Source of the DNA: Methylobacterium sp. Leaf118
Lineage (GTDB): Bacteria > Pseudomonadota > Alphaproteobacteria > Rhizobiales > Beijerinckiaceae
Length of the DNA: 64,000 bases
Assembly: GCF_920984675.1 (NCBI RefSeq)
Contig: NZ_CAKLBV010000009.1
Location: 1 to 64,000 of the forward strand
Reading direction: 5' to 3'
Of this stretch, positions 36,268 to 45,309 are shown in pieces; position 1 is the first letter of the stretch, and each line of letters opens with the position of its first letter. The position numbers were made by a program, and so were the translations under genes. The notes under the pieces were generated by a model, which worked only from the letters and a program-made list of their open reading frames with translations, did not search any database and was not told the DNA's origin.

Positions 36268-36282
36268 GAGACGACTGGTCTA
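36268..36282. promoter_or_regulatory. second NemR-type operator
   Basis: GAGAC-GACTG-GTCTA, 13 of 15 bases identical to the site at 35579, 66 bases before the ATG of the small exported protein and DJ-1 gene unit. Confidence 0.65.
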
Positions 36283-36347
36283 CTCAACCGAATCGCACGC
36301 AATTCCCCCGGGCCGGCGGGGGACCAGCCTCCAGACGGAGAACACCC

Positions 36348-36608
36348 ATGCTCCACCCCATGCCCAACCCCACGACGCCATCCCTCAAGGCGACCGTCAT
36401 CGCGGCCGGACTGACGGCGCTTCTGATCACCGGAGAAGCGACGGCGCAGGAGCGGATCACCCTCCAGGAGCGGATCACCCTGGAGGCGATCGGCGCAGTC
36501 CGCATGGTCCGGTTCGAGGAAATCCGCGGTGCGAACCCCCCGCTCCGCCCGGCGCAAGCGCCGCAAGGCCGGGACTCGGCCGCGGGACGTACCGCGACGG
36601 CGCGATAG
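36348..36608 (+). CDS. small exported protein in NemR-controlled unit
   Basis: 86 residues from an ATG at 36348 with GACGGAG upstream. Signal peptide ~1-33 (KATVIAAGLTALLITGEATA). The start of the mature part has a perfect tandem repeat of QERITL, then a basic, proline-rich end. No family known. It precedes the DJ-1 gene by 90 bases and shares the operator. Confidence 0.65.
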   Translation: MLHPMPNPTTPSLKATVIAAGLTALLITGEATAQERITLQERITLEAIGAVRMVRFEEIRGANPPLRPAQAPQGRDSAAGRTATAR

Positions 36609-36698
36609 CGCCGGCCCACCGTCCCCGAGCCGGGGCCGGGCTGGATCCCGGCGCTCACAACATCCTTTCCCCTCAAGCGGAAAACCCGGAGACCGACG

Positions 36699-37382
36699 AT
36701 GAAAATTCTCATGGTGCTGACCTCACACGACCGCCTCGGCGACACCGGCCGAAAGACCGGCTTCTGGCTGGAGGAGCTCGCGGCGCCCTACTACGTGTTC
36801 AAGGATGCGGGTGCGGAGGTCGTGCTGGTGTCGCCCAAGGGGGGCCGCCCGCCGCTTGATCCGAAGAGCGCCGAGCCGGACTTCCAGACCGACACGACGC
36901 GCCGCTTCGAAGCCGACGCGGCGGCCCTGGCGGTGCTGGCCGAGACGGGCCGGCTCGACGCCGTCGGCCATGCGGGCTTCGACGCCGTGTTCTATCCCGG
37001 CGGGCACGGCCCCCTCTGGGATCTCGCCGAGGACCCTGCCTCGATCGGGCTGATCGAGACGACGCTGGCGGCCGGCAAGCCCGTGGCCCTGGTCTGCCAC
37101 GCCCCCGGCGTCCTGCGCCATGCCAGGGCGCCCGACGGGACGCCGCTGGTCGAAGGCCGCACCGTCACCGGCTTCACCAACACCGAGGAGGAGGCCGTCG
37201 GCCTCACCCAGGTGGTTCCGTTCCTGGTCGAGGACGAGCTGAAGCGGAAGGGCGGCCTCTACGCCAAGGGCGCCGACTGGGGGCCCTTCGTCGTGGCGGA
37301 CGGCCCTCTCATCACCGGCCAGAACCCGGCCTCCTCCGGCCCGGCCGCCGAGCGCCTTCTCGCCCACCTCGCCGCGCATTGA
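36699..37382 (+). CDS. DJ-1/PfpI-family protein, glyoxalase III/HchA-like
   Basis: 227 residues. Contains the nucleophile elbow ALVCHAPGVL with Cys133 and His134, and a Glu near residue 25 (TGFWLEE), the usual Cys-His-Glu set of the type 1 glutamine amidotransferase-like chaperone/glyoxalase group. FYPGGHGPLWDL and VTGFTNTEEEAVGL are also typical. Relatives convert methylglyoxal to lactate without glutathione or deglycate proteins. The NemR-type operator upstream supports a role in electrophile defence. Confidence 0.88.
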   Translation: MKILMVLTSHDRLGDTGRKTGFWLEELAAPYYVFKDAGAEVVLVSPKGGRPPLDPKSAEPDFQTDTTRRFEADAAALAVLAETGRLDAVGHAGFDAVFYPGGHGPLWDLAEDPASIGLIETTLAAGKPVALVCHAPGVLRHARAPDGTPLVEGRTVTGFTNTEEEAVGLTQVVPFLVEDELKRKGGLYAKGADWGPFVVADGPLITGQNPASSGPAAERLLAHLAAH

Positions 37383-37479
37383 GGACGCGGGCGCCCGTAA
37401 CTCCCCGCCGAAACCTCAGATCGTCGCCCGGCCGAGCCCGGGCGCCCCCCGTCTCGGCGCCCACGACGGAGTCCGGCCC

Positions 37480-37923
37480 ATGTCCCAAGACATCGTCTTC
37501 TCGGACGCGACCCGCCTCGCCGAACGGATCCGCACCCGGCAGCTCTCGCCGGTCGACATCATGCGGGCGCATCTCGATCGCATCGCGGCGGTCGACCCCA
37601 CGGTCAACGCCATCGTCACCGTTGCGGAGGATGCGCTCGCCCTGGCGAAGGAGGCCGAGGCGGCGGTCATGGCGGGCGGAGAGCTCGGGCCGCTCCACGG
37701 CGTGCCGTTCACGGTGAAGGATTCCATCGACACGGCGGGCGTCCTCACCCAGCGCGGCTCGCCCCTGTTCAGGGGCCGCACGCCGGACGCCGACGCGACC
37801 GGCGTGGCGGGCCCGCCGGGGCGGTCGATGCGGTTCGGGGGGAGCCGCGAGGGTCTGCCGATCCACGTGCAACGGGTCGGCAGCTGGCAGGCGGAGTCCA
37901 CGATCCTGCACGCCCGCCTTTGA
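37480..37923 (+). pseudogene. amidase with large internal deletion
   Basis: Residues 1-108 match the N-terminus of amidase-signature enzymes, including the catalytic Lys loop (GVPFTVKDSIDTAG). The next ~35 residues (GLPIHVQRVGSWQAESTILHA) match the extreme C-terminus of the same family. The ~300 residues between, with both catalytic serines, are gone; the joint is around 37805-37850 and stayed in frame. Probably non-functional, though it could make a 147-residue stub. Confidence 0.85.
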
Positions 37924-38103
37924 GGGGAGAGCCCACCGGGACGCGGTTGTTCCCAGGGCCCGAGCGGGGAGGAGGCGGCGGCGCCGTCAATCTGAAACAG
38001 GGTGGGGAGCGCCCGCGCATCGCCAGCGGGAGCGGCTTCCGCTAAGCAGAGTCACGCTGTGAGCCTGCTCCCGGCCAACCTCCTGCCGGACCGTCGCGGT
38101 TCC

Positions 38104-39492
38104 ATGACACACGGCCCCGCCGCCTCGGACGATGCCGCGATTGCCGGCGATCCCTGGCTCGCCAAGGCGCAGATCCTCGTCGTCGATGACGAGCCGGGCA
38201 TGCGCAACTTCCTCGTGCGGACGCTCGCGCCGCGCTGCGCCCGGGTCGAGGCGGTCGGCGACACCGTCGCCGCGGGCCGACTCATCGAGGCGAGCCATTT
38301 CGACCTCATCATCCTCGACAACATCCTGGGCGGGCGCACGGGGCTCGCCTGGCTCGCGGACCTGCGCCGCGACGGCCTGTTCACGGACGTGATCCTGATC
38401 ACCGCCTTCGCGGATCTCGAGACCGCGATCGAGGCTCTGCGGGCGGGCGCGGCCGATTTCGTGCTGAAACCGTTCCGCACCAAGCAGATCCTCAACGCCG
38501 TGGTGCGCTGCCTCGATCGCGCCGCCCTGCGGCGGGAGAACTTCGTCCTGCGCCGCCAGCTGACGGTGCCCGCCCGCACGCAGGCCGTCGACCGCATCGT
38601 CGGCACCTCGCCGCAGATGGCGGCGGTCCGCGATCTCGTTCTGCGCGCCGCCCCGACGCGCAGCACCGTCCTGATCACCGGCGAGTCGGGGACGGCCAAG
38701 GAGATCACGGCGCGCGCGCTCCACGAGCAATCGCCCTTCGCCGACCGGCCGTTCGTGCCGGTCAATTGCGGGGCGATCGCCGCCGACATCATCGAGAGCG
38801 AGCTGTTCGGCCACGTGAAGGGCGCGTTCACGAGCGCCGCCTCCTCCCGCGAGGGATTGTTCTTCTACGCGCAAGGGGGCACGCTCTTCCTCGACGAGAT
38901 CGCCGAACTGCCGCTCGCGATGCAGGCCAAGCTCCTGCGGGTGATCGAGGACCGCAAGGTCCGCCCCGTCGGCTCGGACCGCGAGATCCCGATCGACGTG
39001 CGCCTGATCGCCGCCACCAACGCCGACCTGCCCGAGCGGGTCGCGGCGGGGCAGTTCCGGGCCGATCTCTTCTATCGGCTCGACGTCGTCCGCATCCACC
39101 TGCCGCCCCTGCGCGAGCGGGTCGAGGACATCGAGCCGTTCACGCGGATGTTCATGGATCAGCTCTCGCAACAGCTCGCCCTGCCGCCTCTGCCGATCTC
39201 CATGAGCGTGCTGCAGCGCTTCGAGGCCTATCCCTGGCCGGGCAACGCGCGGGAACTGCGCAACCGCATCGAGCGCGCCCTGATCCTCGGCACCTTCGGC
39301 GAGCCCGGTCCCGGGGTGCCCGCGGAGCCGCGCACCGACGACCTCGCCGATGTCGAGAAGCGCCATATCCTGCGGGTGCTGGCTGCCTGCGACGGCAACC
39401 GGGCGGAGGCCGCGCGCCGCCTCGGCGTCTCGCGCAAGACCCTCGATCGCAAATGCGTGGAATGGAATGCCACGCCGCCGTCCGATCTCTGA
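38104..39492 (+). CDS. NtrC-type response regulator with altered AAA+ motifs
   Basis: 462 residues from the ATG at 38104. Receiver (~20-135): VVDDEPGM, phosphate-accepting Asp in LIILDNILGG, Lys in LKPFRT. AAA+ domain (~160-385): Walker A is GESGTAKE rather than GESGTGKE, and the sigma-54 contact loop is GAFTSA rather than GAFTGA; Walker B GGTLFLDEI and arginine-finger region are normal. C-terminal Fis-type HTH (RAEAARRLGVSRKTLDRK). Overlaps the histidine kinase gene by 26 bases, so the two form a two-component pair. The motif changes may weaken ATPase or sigma-54 use. Confidence 0.9.
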   Translation: MTHGPAASDDAAIAGDPWLAKAQILVVDDEPGMRNFLVRTLAPRCARVEAVGDTVAAGRLIEASHFDLIILDNILGGRTGLAWLADLRRDGLFTDVILITAFADLETAIEALRAGAADFVLKPFRTKQILNAVVRCLDRAALRRENFVLRRQLTVPARTQAVDRIVGTSPQMAAVRDLVLRAAPTRSTVLITGESGTAKEITARALHEQSPFADRPFVPVNCGAIAADIIESELFGHVKGAFTSAASSREGLFFYAQGGTLFLDEIAELPLAMQAKLLRVIEDRKVRPVGSDREIPIDVRLIAATNADLPERVAAGQFRADLFYRLDVVRIHLPPLRERVEDIEPFTRMFMDQLSQQLALPPLPISMSVLQRFEAYPWPGNARELRNRIERALILGTFGEPGPGVPAEPRTDDLADVEKRHILRVLAACDGNRAEAARRLGVSRKTLDRKCVEWNATPPSDL

Positions 39493-41479
39493 GCCCGCCC
39501 CGGACCGCTGGGGGCTGCGCTCGGTCCGCGTCCGCCTGCTCGCCATCGCGCTGCTGCCGATGGTGGCGGTGCTGCCGATCGTCCTCGGCTTCGCCCTGTT
39601 CTGGTGGCTCGCCGAGTTCGATGCGCTGCTCGTCTCGAAGGCGCGCGACGACCTGATCATCGCGCGCCAGTACCTCCGCCGCATCATGGAGCGGGGCGAC
39701 GAGCAGATCGCGGCGCTCGGGCAATCCGCGGCCTTCGCCGAAGCCGCCCGCGCGGGCGGTCTCGACCCCCTCCTCGAGGCGCGCCGGACCGCGCTCGGCC
39801 TCGACTTCCTCTACCTGACGGCGTCCGACGGCACGATCCTGGCCGCCTCGCCCGCGGGCGCGCAGCCGTCGAGCCCGGCACGCCGGCCCGTCGTCGCCGC
39901 CGCGCTCGCCGGCAAGCCGGAAACGGCCCTCGACCTGTTCGAGGCGGACGAGATGAGCGCGATCGCCCCCGAGCTGGCGGCGCGGGCCTGCCTTGATCTC
40001 GTGCCGACGACCGCCGCGGCCGAAACCGACCGCACGGTCGAGACGCGCGGCCTCGTCATCCACTCGGCCAGTCCCGCGCCGCTCTCCGACGGGAGCCGCG
40101 GCGCCTTGGTCGGGGGCTCGCTCCTGAACGGCAATCTCGGCTTCGTCGACACCATCAACGACCTGATCTACGCCCATGCCGACCTGCCCGCCGGCAGCCA
40201 GGGCACCGCGACCCTGTTCCTCGGGGATGTGCGCGTCGCCACCAATGTACGCCTGTTCGGCGACCGCCGCGCGCTGGGCACCCGGGTCTCGCGGGAGGTG
40301 CGCGATGCGGTGCTGGGCCAGGGCCGTACCTGGCTCGACAGCGCCTTCGTCGTGAACGACCACTACATCTCGGCCTACGAGCCCGTCGCCGACAGCGCCG
40401 GTCACCGGATCGGCATGCTCTATGTCGGCTTCCTCGAGCGTCCGTTCCGCCTCGCGCGCTGGACGATGGTGGGGGTGCTGCTGGCGACGTTCGCGATCGC
40501 GGCCGCCGTGACGGTCCCGTTCCTGATCGGGCTCGCCCGCGCGATCTTCCATCCGCTGGAGCGCATGAACCGGACGATCGCGGCGGTCGATGCCGGCGAT
40601 CTCGGGGCCCGCACCGGCACCGTCCCCAGCCACGACGAGATCGGCCTCGTGGCGCGCCGCTTCGACGAGTTGCTCGACCGCCTCCAGGCCCGCGACGCGG
40701 AGCTGCGCGCCTTCGCGCGCGAACTCGACGCGCGCGTCGAGGAGCGCACGCGCCAGCTCGAGGAGATCCGCCGCCAGCTCGTGATGTCGGAGAAGCTCGC
40801 CTCGATCGGCGAGATCACGGCGGGCGTCGCCCACGAGATCAACAATCCCATCGCCGTGATCCAGGGCAATCTCGAGGTCGCCCGCGAGGCGCTGGGTTCA
40901 GCGGCGGACGAGGTCCGGACCGAGTTCGACCTCATCGACCAGCAGGTCCACCGCGTGAACATGATCGTCACCCGCCTGCTCCAGTTCGCCCGGCCGGACG
41001 AGTATGCGGGCTATGTCGAGACGGTGGTGCCCGCCGATGTCGTGAGCGATTGCCGCGTGCTCGTCCGCCATCTGCTCGAACGGGCCGATGTCACCGTCGC
41101 GAATGCGGACAGGGCGAGCCGGACCGTCGAGGTCAGCCGGACCGAGTTGCAGCAGGTCGTCATCAACCTGATGGTCAACGCCATCCACGCGATGCCGGAG
41201 GGGGGCCGGCTCGACCTGACGACGCGGGACGAGGACCGCGCCGGCACCCCCGGTGTCGCGATCGAGGTGGCGGATACCGGGGTCGGCATCCCGCCCGACC
41301 GGCTGCGGAAGGTGTTCGATCCGTTCTTCACCACCCGCACCCACGGGGGCACGGGCCTCGGCCTCTCGATCAGCTATACGCTGATGGCGCGCTACGGCGG
41401 CGCGATCACGGTCGAGAGCGAGGTCGGGCGCGGCTCGGTCTTCACGGTCTGGCTGCCCGCTTTGCCCGTCACGGGCTGA
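39467..41479 (+). CDS. Cache-domain sensor histidine kinase
   Basis: 670 residues from ATG 39467 inside the end of the regulator gene. TM1 ~23-48, a periplasmic double or single Cache-type sensor (~50-320, with HYISAYEPV), TM2 ~340-362, HAMP (~363-415), a short coiled coil, HisKA with the phospho-acceptor His in GVAHEINNPIAV, and HATPase_c with N box (NLMVNAIHAM), G1 (DTGVGIP) and G2 (GTGLGLS). Cache kinases of this type often sense small organic acids. It should phosphorylate the regulator just upstream. Confidence 0.92.
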   Translation: MPRRRPISEPAPDRWGLRSVRVRLLAIALLPMVAVLPIVLGFALFWWLAEFDALLVSKARDDLIIARQYLRRIMERGDEQIAALGQSAAFAEAARAGGLDPLLEARRTALGLDFLYLTASDGTILAASPAGAQPSSPARRPVVAAALAGKPETALDLFEADEMSAIAPELAARACLDLVPTTAAAETDRTVETRGLVIHSASPAPLSDGSRGALVGGSLLNGNLGFVDTINDLIYAHADLPAGSQGTATLFLGDVRVATNVRLFGDRRALGTRVSREVRDAVLGQGRTWLDSAFVVNDHYISAYEPVADSAGHRIGMLYVGFLERPFRLARWTMVGVLLATFAIAAAVTVPFLIGLARAIFHPLERMNRTIAAVDAGDLGARTGTVPSHDEIGLVARRFDELLDRLQARDAELRAFARELDARVEERTRQLEEIRRQLVMSEKLASIGEITAGVAHEINNPIAVIQGNLEVAREALGSAADEVRTEFDLIDQQVHRVNMIVTRLLQFARPDEYAGYVETVVPADVVSDCRVLVRHLLERADVTVANADRASRTVEVSRTELQQVVINLMVNAIHAMPEGGRLDLTTRDEDRAGTPGVAIEVADTGVGIPPDRLRKVFDPFFTTRTHGGTGLGLSISYTLMARYGGAITVESEVGRGSVFTVWLPALPVTG

Positions 41480-41675
41480 CATGGGTCCGTTCTCCGCCGG
41501 ATCGGCCCTGGGCCAAACCGCCCGCGGCGCCCCTCGCCGGGCCGAGGCGCGGGCTCCGCCGCCCGGGGGGGCATCGCAAGGCGTCGCCATCGAGGCACAG
41601 AGTTCGAGGGAATCGCCCTCGATCCGCTATCCAGGACCCTCCTCTCAGAGGGCGCAGCGCCGGAGTGACGCGATC

Positions 41676-42692
41676 ATGACCACGGATCGAGCGGCGGGCA
41701 GGACGCCGCGCCGCGTCCTCGTCCTGGGGGCGAGCGGCACGATCGGCCGGGCGACCGTGCGGGCGCTCGTGTCACGCGGGCATGAGGTCGTCTGTCTCGT
41801 CCGGCGCCCCACCGTCACCGCCCTCGCCGCGGCGGCCTGCGACCCGTCCGCACATCACGCCGGGCTCACCGAGCGGATCGTGGATCTGACCGATCCGTTG
41901 TCGCTGGCGCGCGACGGGGTCCGCGGCGAACGGTTCGACGTGCTGGTGTCGTGCCTCGCCTCGCGCACCGGGTTGCCCGAGGACGCGTGGGCGATCGATC
42001 ACCGCGCGCAGGGCGCGGCCCTTGAGGCGAGCCGGTCGGCCGGCGTGACCCATGTCGTGCTTTTGTCGGCGATCTGCGTCCAGAAGCCCATCCTGGCGTT
42101 TCAGCACGCCAAGCTTGCCTTCGAGGCGGAGCTGATCGCCTCGGGGCTCGCCTACACGATCGTTCGGCCGACGGCCTATTTCAAATCGCTGTCGGGGCAG
42201 ATCGAGCGCCTGAAGCGCGGCAAGCCGTTCCTGATGTTCGGCGATGGAACCCTGACGGCCTGCAAGCCGATCAGTGACGACGATGTGGGGCGCTACCTCG
42301 CGGATAGCCTCGACGACGGCGCCCGGCGCAATCGCATCCTGCCGATCGGCGGACCGGGGGACGCGATCACGCCGAAGGCGCAGGGCGAGCGGCTGTTCGC
42401 CCTGCTCGGGCGAAAACCGCGCTTCACCCAGGTCCCGGTGGGCATGCTGGATGTGATCGTCACCGTTCTGGCGACGCTCGGACGAGGGGTCCCGGCCCTG
42501 GCGGCCAAGGCCGAACTCGCGCGGATCGGCCGCTACTACGCGACCGAGTCCATGCTCGTGCTGGATCCGGCGACCGGGCGCTACGATGCGCAGGCCACGC
42601 CTTCGACAGGCACGGAGACGTTGTTCGACTATTACGCCCGCGTGATCCGGGGCGACGCGGTGGCCGAGCGTGGCGACCACGCCGTGTTCTGA
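41676..42692 (+). CDS. bciA: divinyl (bacterio)chlorophyllide a 8-vinyl reductase, BciA type
   Basis: 338 residues from the ATG at 41676 (GGAG at ~12 bases upstream). Extended SDR/NAD(P)H-binding fold: VLVLGASGTIGRATVRAL at ~14-31. The BciA hallmark strings are present: LSAICVQKPILAFQHAKL, IVRPTAYFKSLSGQIE, FGDGTLTACKPISDDD and GRYYATESMLVLDP. It uses NADPH to reduce the C8 vinyl group in (bacterio)chlorophyll synthesis. No other photosynthesis genes are in the window; unlinked copies are usual. This is the strongest sign that the organism makes bacteriochlorophyll. Confidence 0.93.
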   Translation: MTTDRAAGRTPRRVLVLGASGTIGRATVRALVSRGHEVVCLVRRPTVTALAAAACDPSAHHAGLTERIVDLTDPLSLARDGVRGERFDVLVSCLASRTGLPEDAWAIDHRAQGAALEASRSAGVTHVVLLSAICVQKPILAFQHAKLAFEAELIASGLAYTIVRPTAYFKSLSGQIERLKRGKPFLMFGDGTLTACKPISDDDVGRYLADSLDDGARRNRILPIGGPGDAITPKAQGERLFALLGRKPRFTQVPVGMLDVIVTVLATLGRGVPALAAKAELARIGRYYATESMLVLDPATGRYDAQATPSTGTETLFDYYARVIRGDAVAERGDHAVF

Positions 42693-42799
42693 ACAAACGC
42701 TCGAAAAGGCCGAAAACCCCCGCGATGATGCGCGCGGCCTGTCACATCGGGCCCCGTCGCCTCGTCACGCGCGTGGATCAACCACGGGGGGAGCGCGCG

Positions 42800-43195
42800 A
42801 TGATCAAGGCAAGTCCGGTGATGGGAGGCCTTCTCGGGGCCGGATTGATCGGCAACGGCACCTTCATGCTCGTCTCGCCCGGGGCATGGTACGTCGCGGT
42901 GCCGGGCGTGACGACGACGGGCCCCTTCAATCAGCATTTCCTGCGCGATATCGGCCTGATCTTCGTGCTGATCGGGGCGGGATTTGTGTACGGTGCGGTG
43001 AGACCGCGCGCGCGCGTGCTGCTCTGGAGCATCGGTGCGCTCTGGCTCTCGGGGCATGCGCTGTTCCACTTCTGGGAGGTTGCGGTGGGCATCTGCGGGC
43101 CGGAGGTTCTGCCCCGAGACTTCCCCGCGGTGACGCTTCCGGCGCTGGTGGCCGTGGCCCTCAGCCTCTGGTCGGTCCGCCATGCCGATCGATGA
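42800..43195 (+). CDS. small four-helix membrane protein
   Basis: 131 residues from the ATG at 42800 (GGGGGAG upstream). Hydrophobic segments at ~7-28, ~47-67, ~73-92 and ~105-125. No family assigned with certainty. Its end overlaps the ECF sigma factor start by 14 bases, so the two are co-transcribed; a partner or target of the sigma factor is possible. Confidence 0.75.
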   Translation: MIKASPVMGGLLGAGLIGNGTFMLVSPGAWYVAVPGVTTTGPFNQHFLRDIGLIFVLIGAGFVYGAVRPRARVLLWSIGALWLSGHALFHFWEVAVGICGPEVLPRDFPAVTLPALVAVALSLWSVRHADR

Positions 43196-44078
43196 TCCGA
43201 CCCACGTCTTCGAGCAGGAGCGGGCGCGGCTTGTCCGGCTCGCCTACCGCATGCTCGGATCCCTGGGCGAGGCGGAGGATGTCGTGCAGGACGCCTGGCT
43301 CCGCTGGCGGCATGTCGACCACGGTGGCGTGTCCTCGGCCGGGGCCTTCCTCTCGCGCACGGTCACGCGGCTCTGCCTCGATGTCATGAAGTCCGCCCGG
43401 GCACGGCGGGAGACCTATGTCGGAACGTGGCTGCCCGAGCCCGTCGCCCTGGCGTCGGACGAAGCCCAGAGCGACGACCTGACCCTGACGCTGATGCTGG
43501 CCTTGGAGCGGCTCTCGCCGCTGGAGCGGGCGGCGTTCCTGCTGCACGACGTCTTCGCTGTTCCGCTCGCGGAGATCGCGGCGACGCTCGGGCGCGAGCC
43601 GGCGGCGGTGCGCCAGCTCGCCGCGAGGGCCCGCAAGCACGTGCAATCCGCACGCCCCCGCTTTCCCGTCGAGCGGGACGAGGGCGCGCGCATCGCGAAA
43701 GCCTTCTTCGAAGCCTCGGCGACGGGGGACGTCGCGGCGTTGCGCAGCATGCTCGCCGATGCCGTCGTCGTTCATTCCGACGGGGGCGGAAAGGTGCACG
43801 CGTTCCCACGGCCCATCATCGGCCTCGACAAGGTCGCGCGCATGTTCGAGGGCGCCGCGCGCAAATCGTGGATCCAGCATGCCCAGAAGCTGCAGGATCT
43901 CTGGATCGACGGCCTGCCGGGCTATGTCAGCCGGGAGCCCGGCGGATTGCTCCAGACCGTCGCCCTCGAGATCGAGGGCGGTCTGATCGCCGGCATCTAC
44001 ATCACCCGAAACCCGGACAAGCTCCAGCGCTGGGCCGCGCGGTTCGGCGCAGGGGCGGGAGCCCCGGCGTCGCACTGA
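43182..44078 (+). CDS. ECF41-type RNA polymerase sigma factor with SnoaL-like C-terminus
   Basis: 298 residues. Sigma-70 region 2 (~8-75, YRMLGSLGEAEDVVQDAWLR), region 4 (~105-160), the WLPEP linker motif, and a C-terminal SnoaL-like domain with the DGGGK and NPDKL motifs. These three motifs define the ECF41 group, where the fused C-terminal domain controls sigma activity in place of a separate anti-sigma factor. ECF41 genes are usually next to oxidoreductase or epimerase genes; the convergent NmrA-type gene at 44224 could be that partner. Confidence 0.93.
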   Translation: MPIDDPTHVFEQERARLVRLAYRMLGSLGEAEDVVQDAWLRWRHVDHGGVSSAGAFLSRTVTRLCLDVMKSARARRETYVGTWLPEPVALASDEAQSDDLTLTLMLALERLSPLERAAFLLHDVFAVPLAEIAATLGREPAAVRQLAARARKHVQSARPRFPVERDEGARIAKAFFEASATGDVAALRSMLADAVVVHSDGGGKVHAFPRPIIGLDKVARMFEGAARKSWIQHAQKLQDLWIDGLPGYVSREPGGLLQTVALEIEGGLIAGIYITRNPDKLQRWAARFGAGAGAPASH

Positions 44079-44115
44079 GCCTCTTCGGCCGGCCATCGCC
44101 CGGTCCCCGATGGGC

Positions 44116-44228
44116 CTCATACCCAATCCGGTTGATCCCTTCGGGATGGCGGATTTGGGCTTCGCTCAAACGCCGCGCGGGCTTGCCTGATACGGGCTCC
44201 GCTTTGATCAAGCGGAGCCCGTATCAGG
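44116..44228 (+). repeat. dispersed palindromic element, copy 3
   Basis: Full copy between two convergent genes. The long hairpin has perfect 19-base arms; relative to copy 5 the pair C-G is replaced by A-T (GATAC/GTATC), a compensatory change. The stop codon of the minus-strand neighbour lies inside it. Confidence 0.88.
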
Positions 44229-44982
44229 CGACGCGCTTGGGCTGCGCCGCCAGCCAATCGCCGAAGCGTTGCGTCGAGAGCCACGCCTCGCCCCGGGGCG
44301 TCAGCCAGCGATCGGCGAGGACCACCCCGAAATACGGCGCGGTGTCGTCCCTCAGGACCTCCCGCGCCTGGCCGATGGCGTCGAAATGGCGCTTCACCAA
44401 GGCGTCCATCGGCATCCGCTCGGGGCCGGCGATCTCGATCATGCCGTTCCGGGGCGGTGCCACGGCGACCTCGGCGATCTTCGCGGCCACATCGGCCGAG
44501 GCGATCGGCTGAATCGACGCGGACGTCACGCGCGCGCGGCCGTCGATGACGGCGGCGTCCGCGATCGTGCCGACGAACTCGAAGAACTGCGTGGCGCGGA
44601 CGAGCGTCCAGGGCACGCCCGTCGCCGCGATCCGCTCCTCCTGGGCGAGCTTGGCGCGGAAGTAGCCGCTGTCGAGCAGGTTCTCCGTCCCGACCACCGA
44701 GAGCGCCACGTGATGCGCGACGCCCGCTTCCGTCTCGGCCTCGGCGAGATTGCGTCCGGCGCGGACGAAGAAGTCCATCACCGCGTCGTCGGCAAAGTCG
44801 GGCGCGTTGGCGACGTCGACGACGACGTCGGTGCCCCGCAACGCCTCCGCGAGCCCCTCGCCCGTGACGGCGTTCACCCCCGTCTTGGGCGAGGCCGCGC
44901 GCACCGCGTGGCCGGCGCTCTTCAGATGGGCGACGACCTGCGAACCGATCAGCCCCGTGCCGCCGATGACGACGATGTTCAT
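44224..44982 (-). CDS. NmrA-type NAD(P)-binding oxidoreductase
   Basis: 252 residues from the ATG at 44982 with GGAGCG upstream. Atypical/extended SDR with GGTGLIGSQVVAHL at the N-terminus, then SVVGTENLLDSGYFRAKLAQEE (with Tyr and Lys) and the substrate domain. Related proteins act as oxidoreductases or redox sensors. Ends inside palindromic element copy 3. It could be the oxidoreductase/epimerase that ECF41 sigma factors commonly control; no promoter proof is seen. Confidence 0.88.
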   Translation of the reverse strand: MNIVVIGGTGLIGSQVVAHLKSAGHAVRAASPKTGVNAVTGEGLAEALRGTDVVVDVANAPDFADDAVMDFFVRAGRNLAEAETEAGVAHHVALSVVGTENLLDSGYFRAKLAQEERIAATGVPWTLVRATQFFEFVGTIADAAVIDGRARVTSASIQPIASADVAAKIAEVAVAPPRNGMIEIAGPERMPMDALVKRHFDAIGQAREVLRDDTAPYFGVVLADRWLTPRGEAWLSTQRFGDWLAAQPKRVA

Positions 44983-45309
44983 GTGACGCTCCGTCTCGAA
45001 TCCGGTCCCCCCATCGGGACCTTCGCGAGGAGGACGAGGACGGCCCCGCCCGGTGTGACATCGACCGCGCCGAACGAGCGCGATCCGGCCGAGGGGTAGA
45101 GGTCGAGGCGGCCGTGAACAGGCGCTCGAGGCGGGTCCCCGCGCCATGCCGCGGCCGCCACGATGGCCGGATGTTTTGCCCTCGACGGCAGCGTCGCCTT
45201 GGCCCATGGCCGAGCACGGGATCGTCCGAAGCGATCGCCCGAGCGGATGCGTCGCGCGGGGACGGGTTCGGCTTCGAGATCCGCTTCGACAGAGACGGGA
45301 AGGTTCAGC

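Noticed and set aside
41676..42692. Start of a photosynthesis gene cluster
   Set aside because: Only bciA is present; neighbouring genes are regulatory and general metabolic, so no cluster is claimed.
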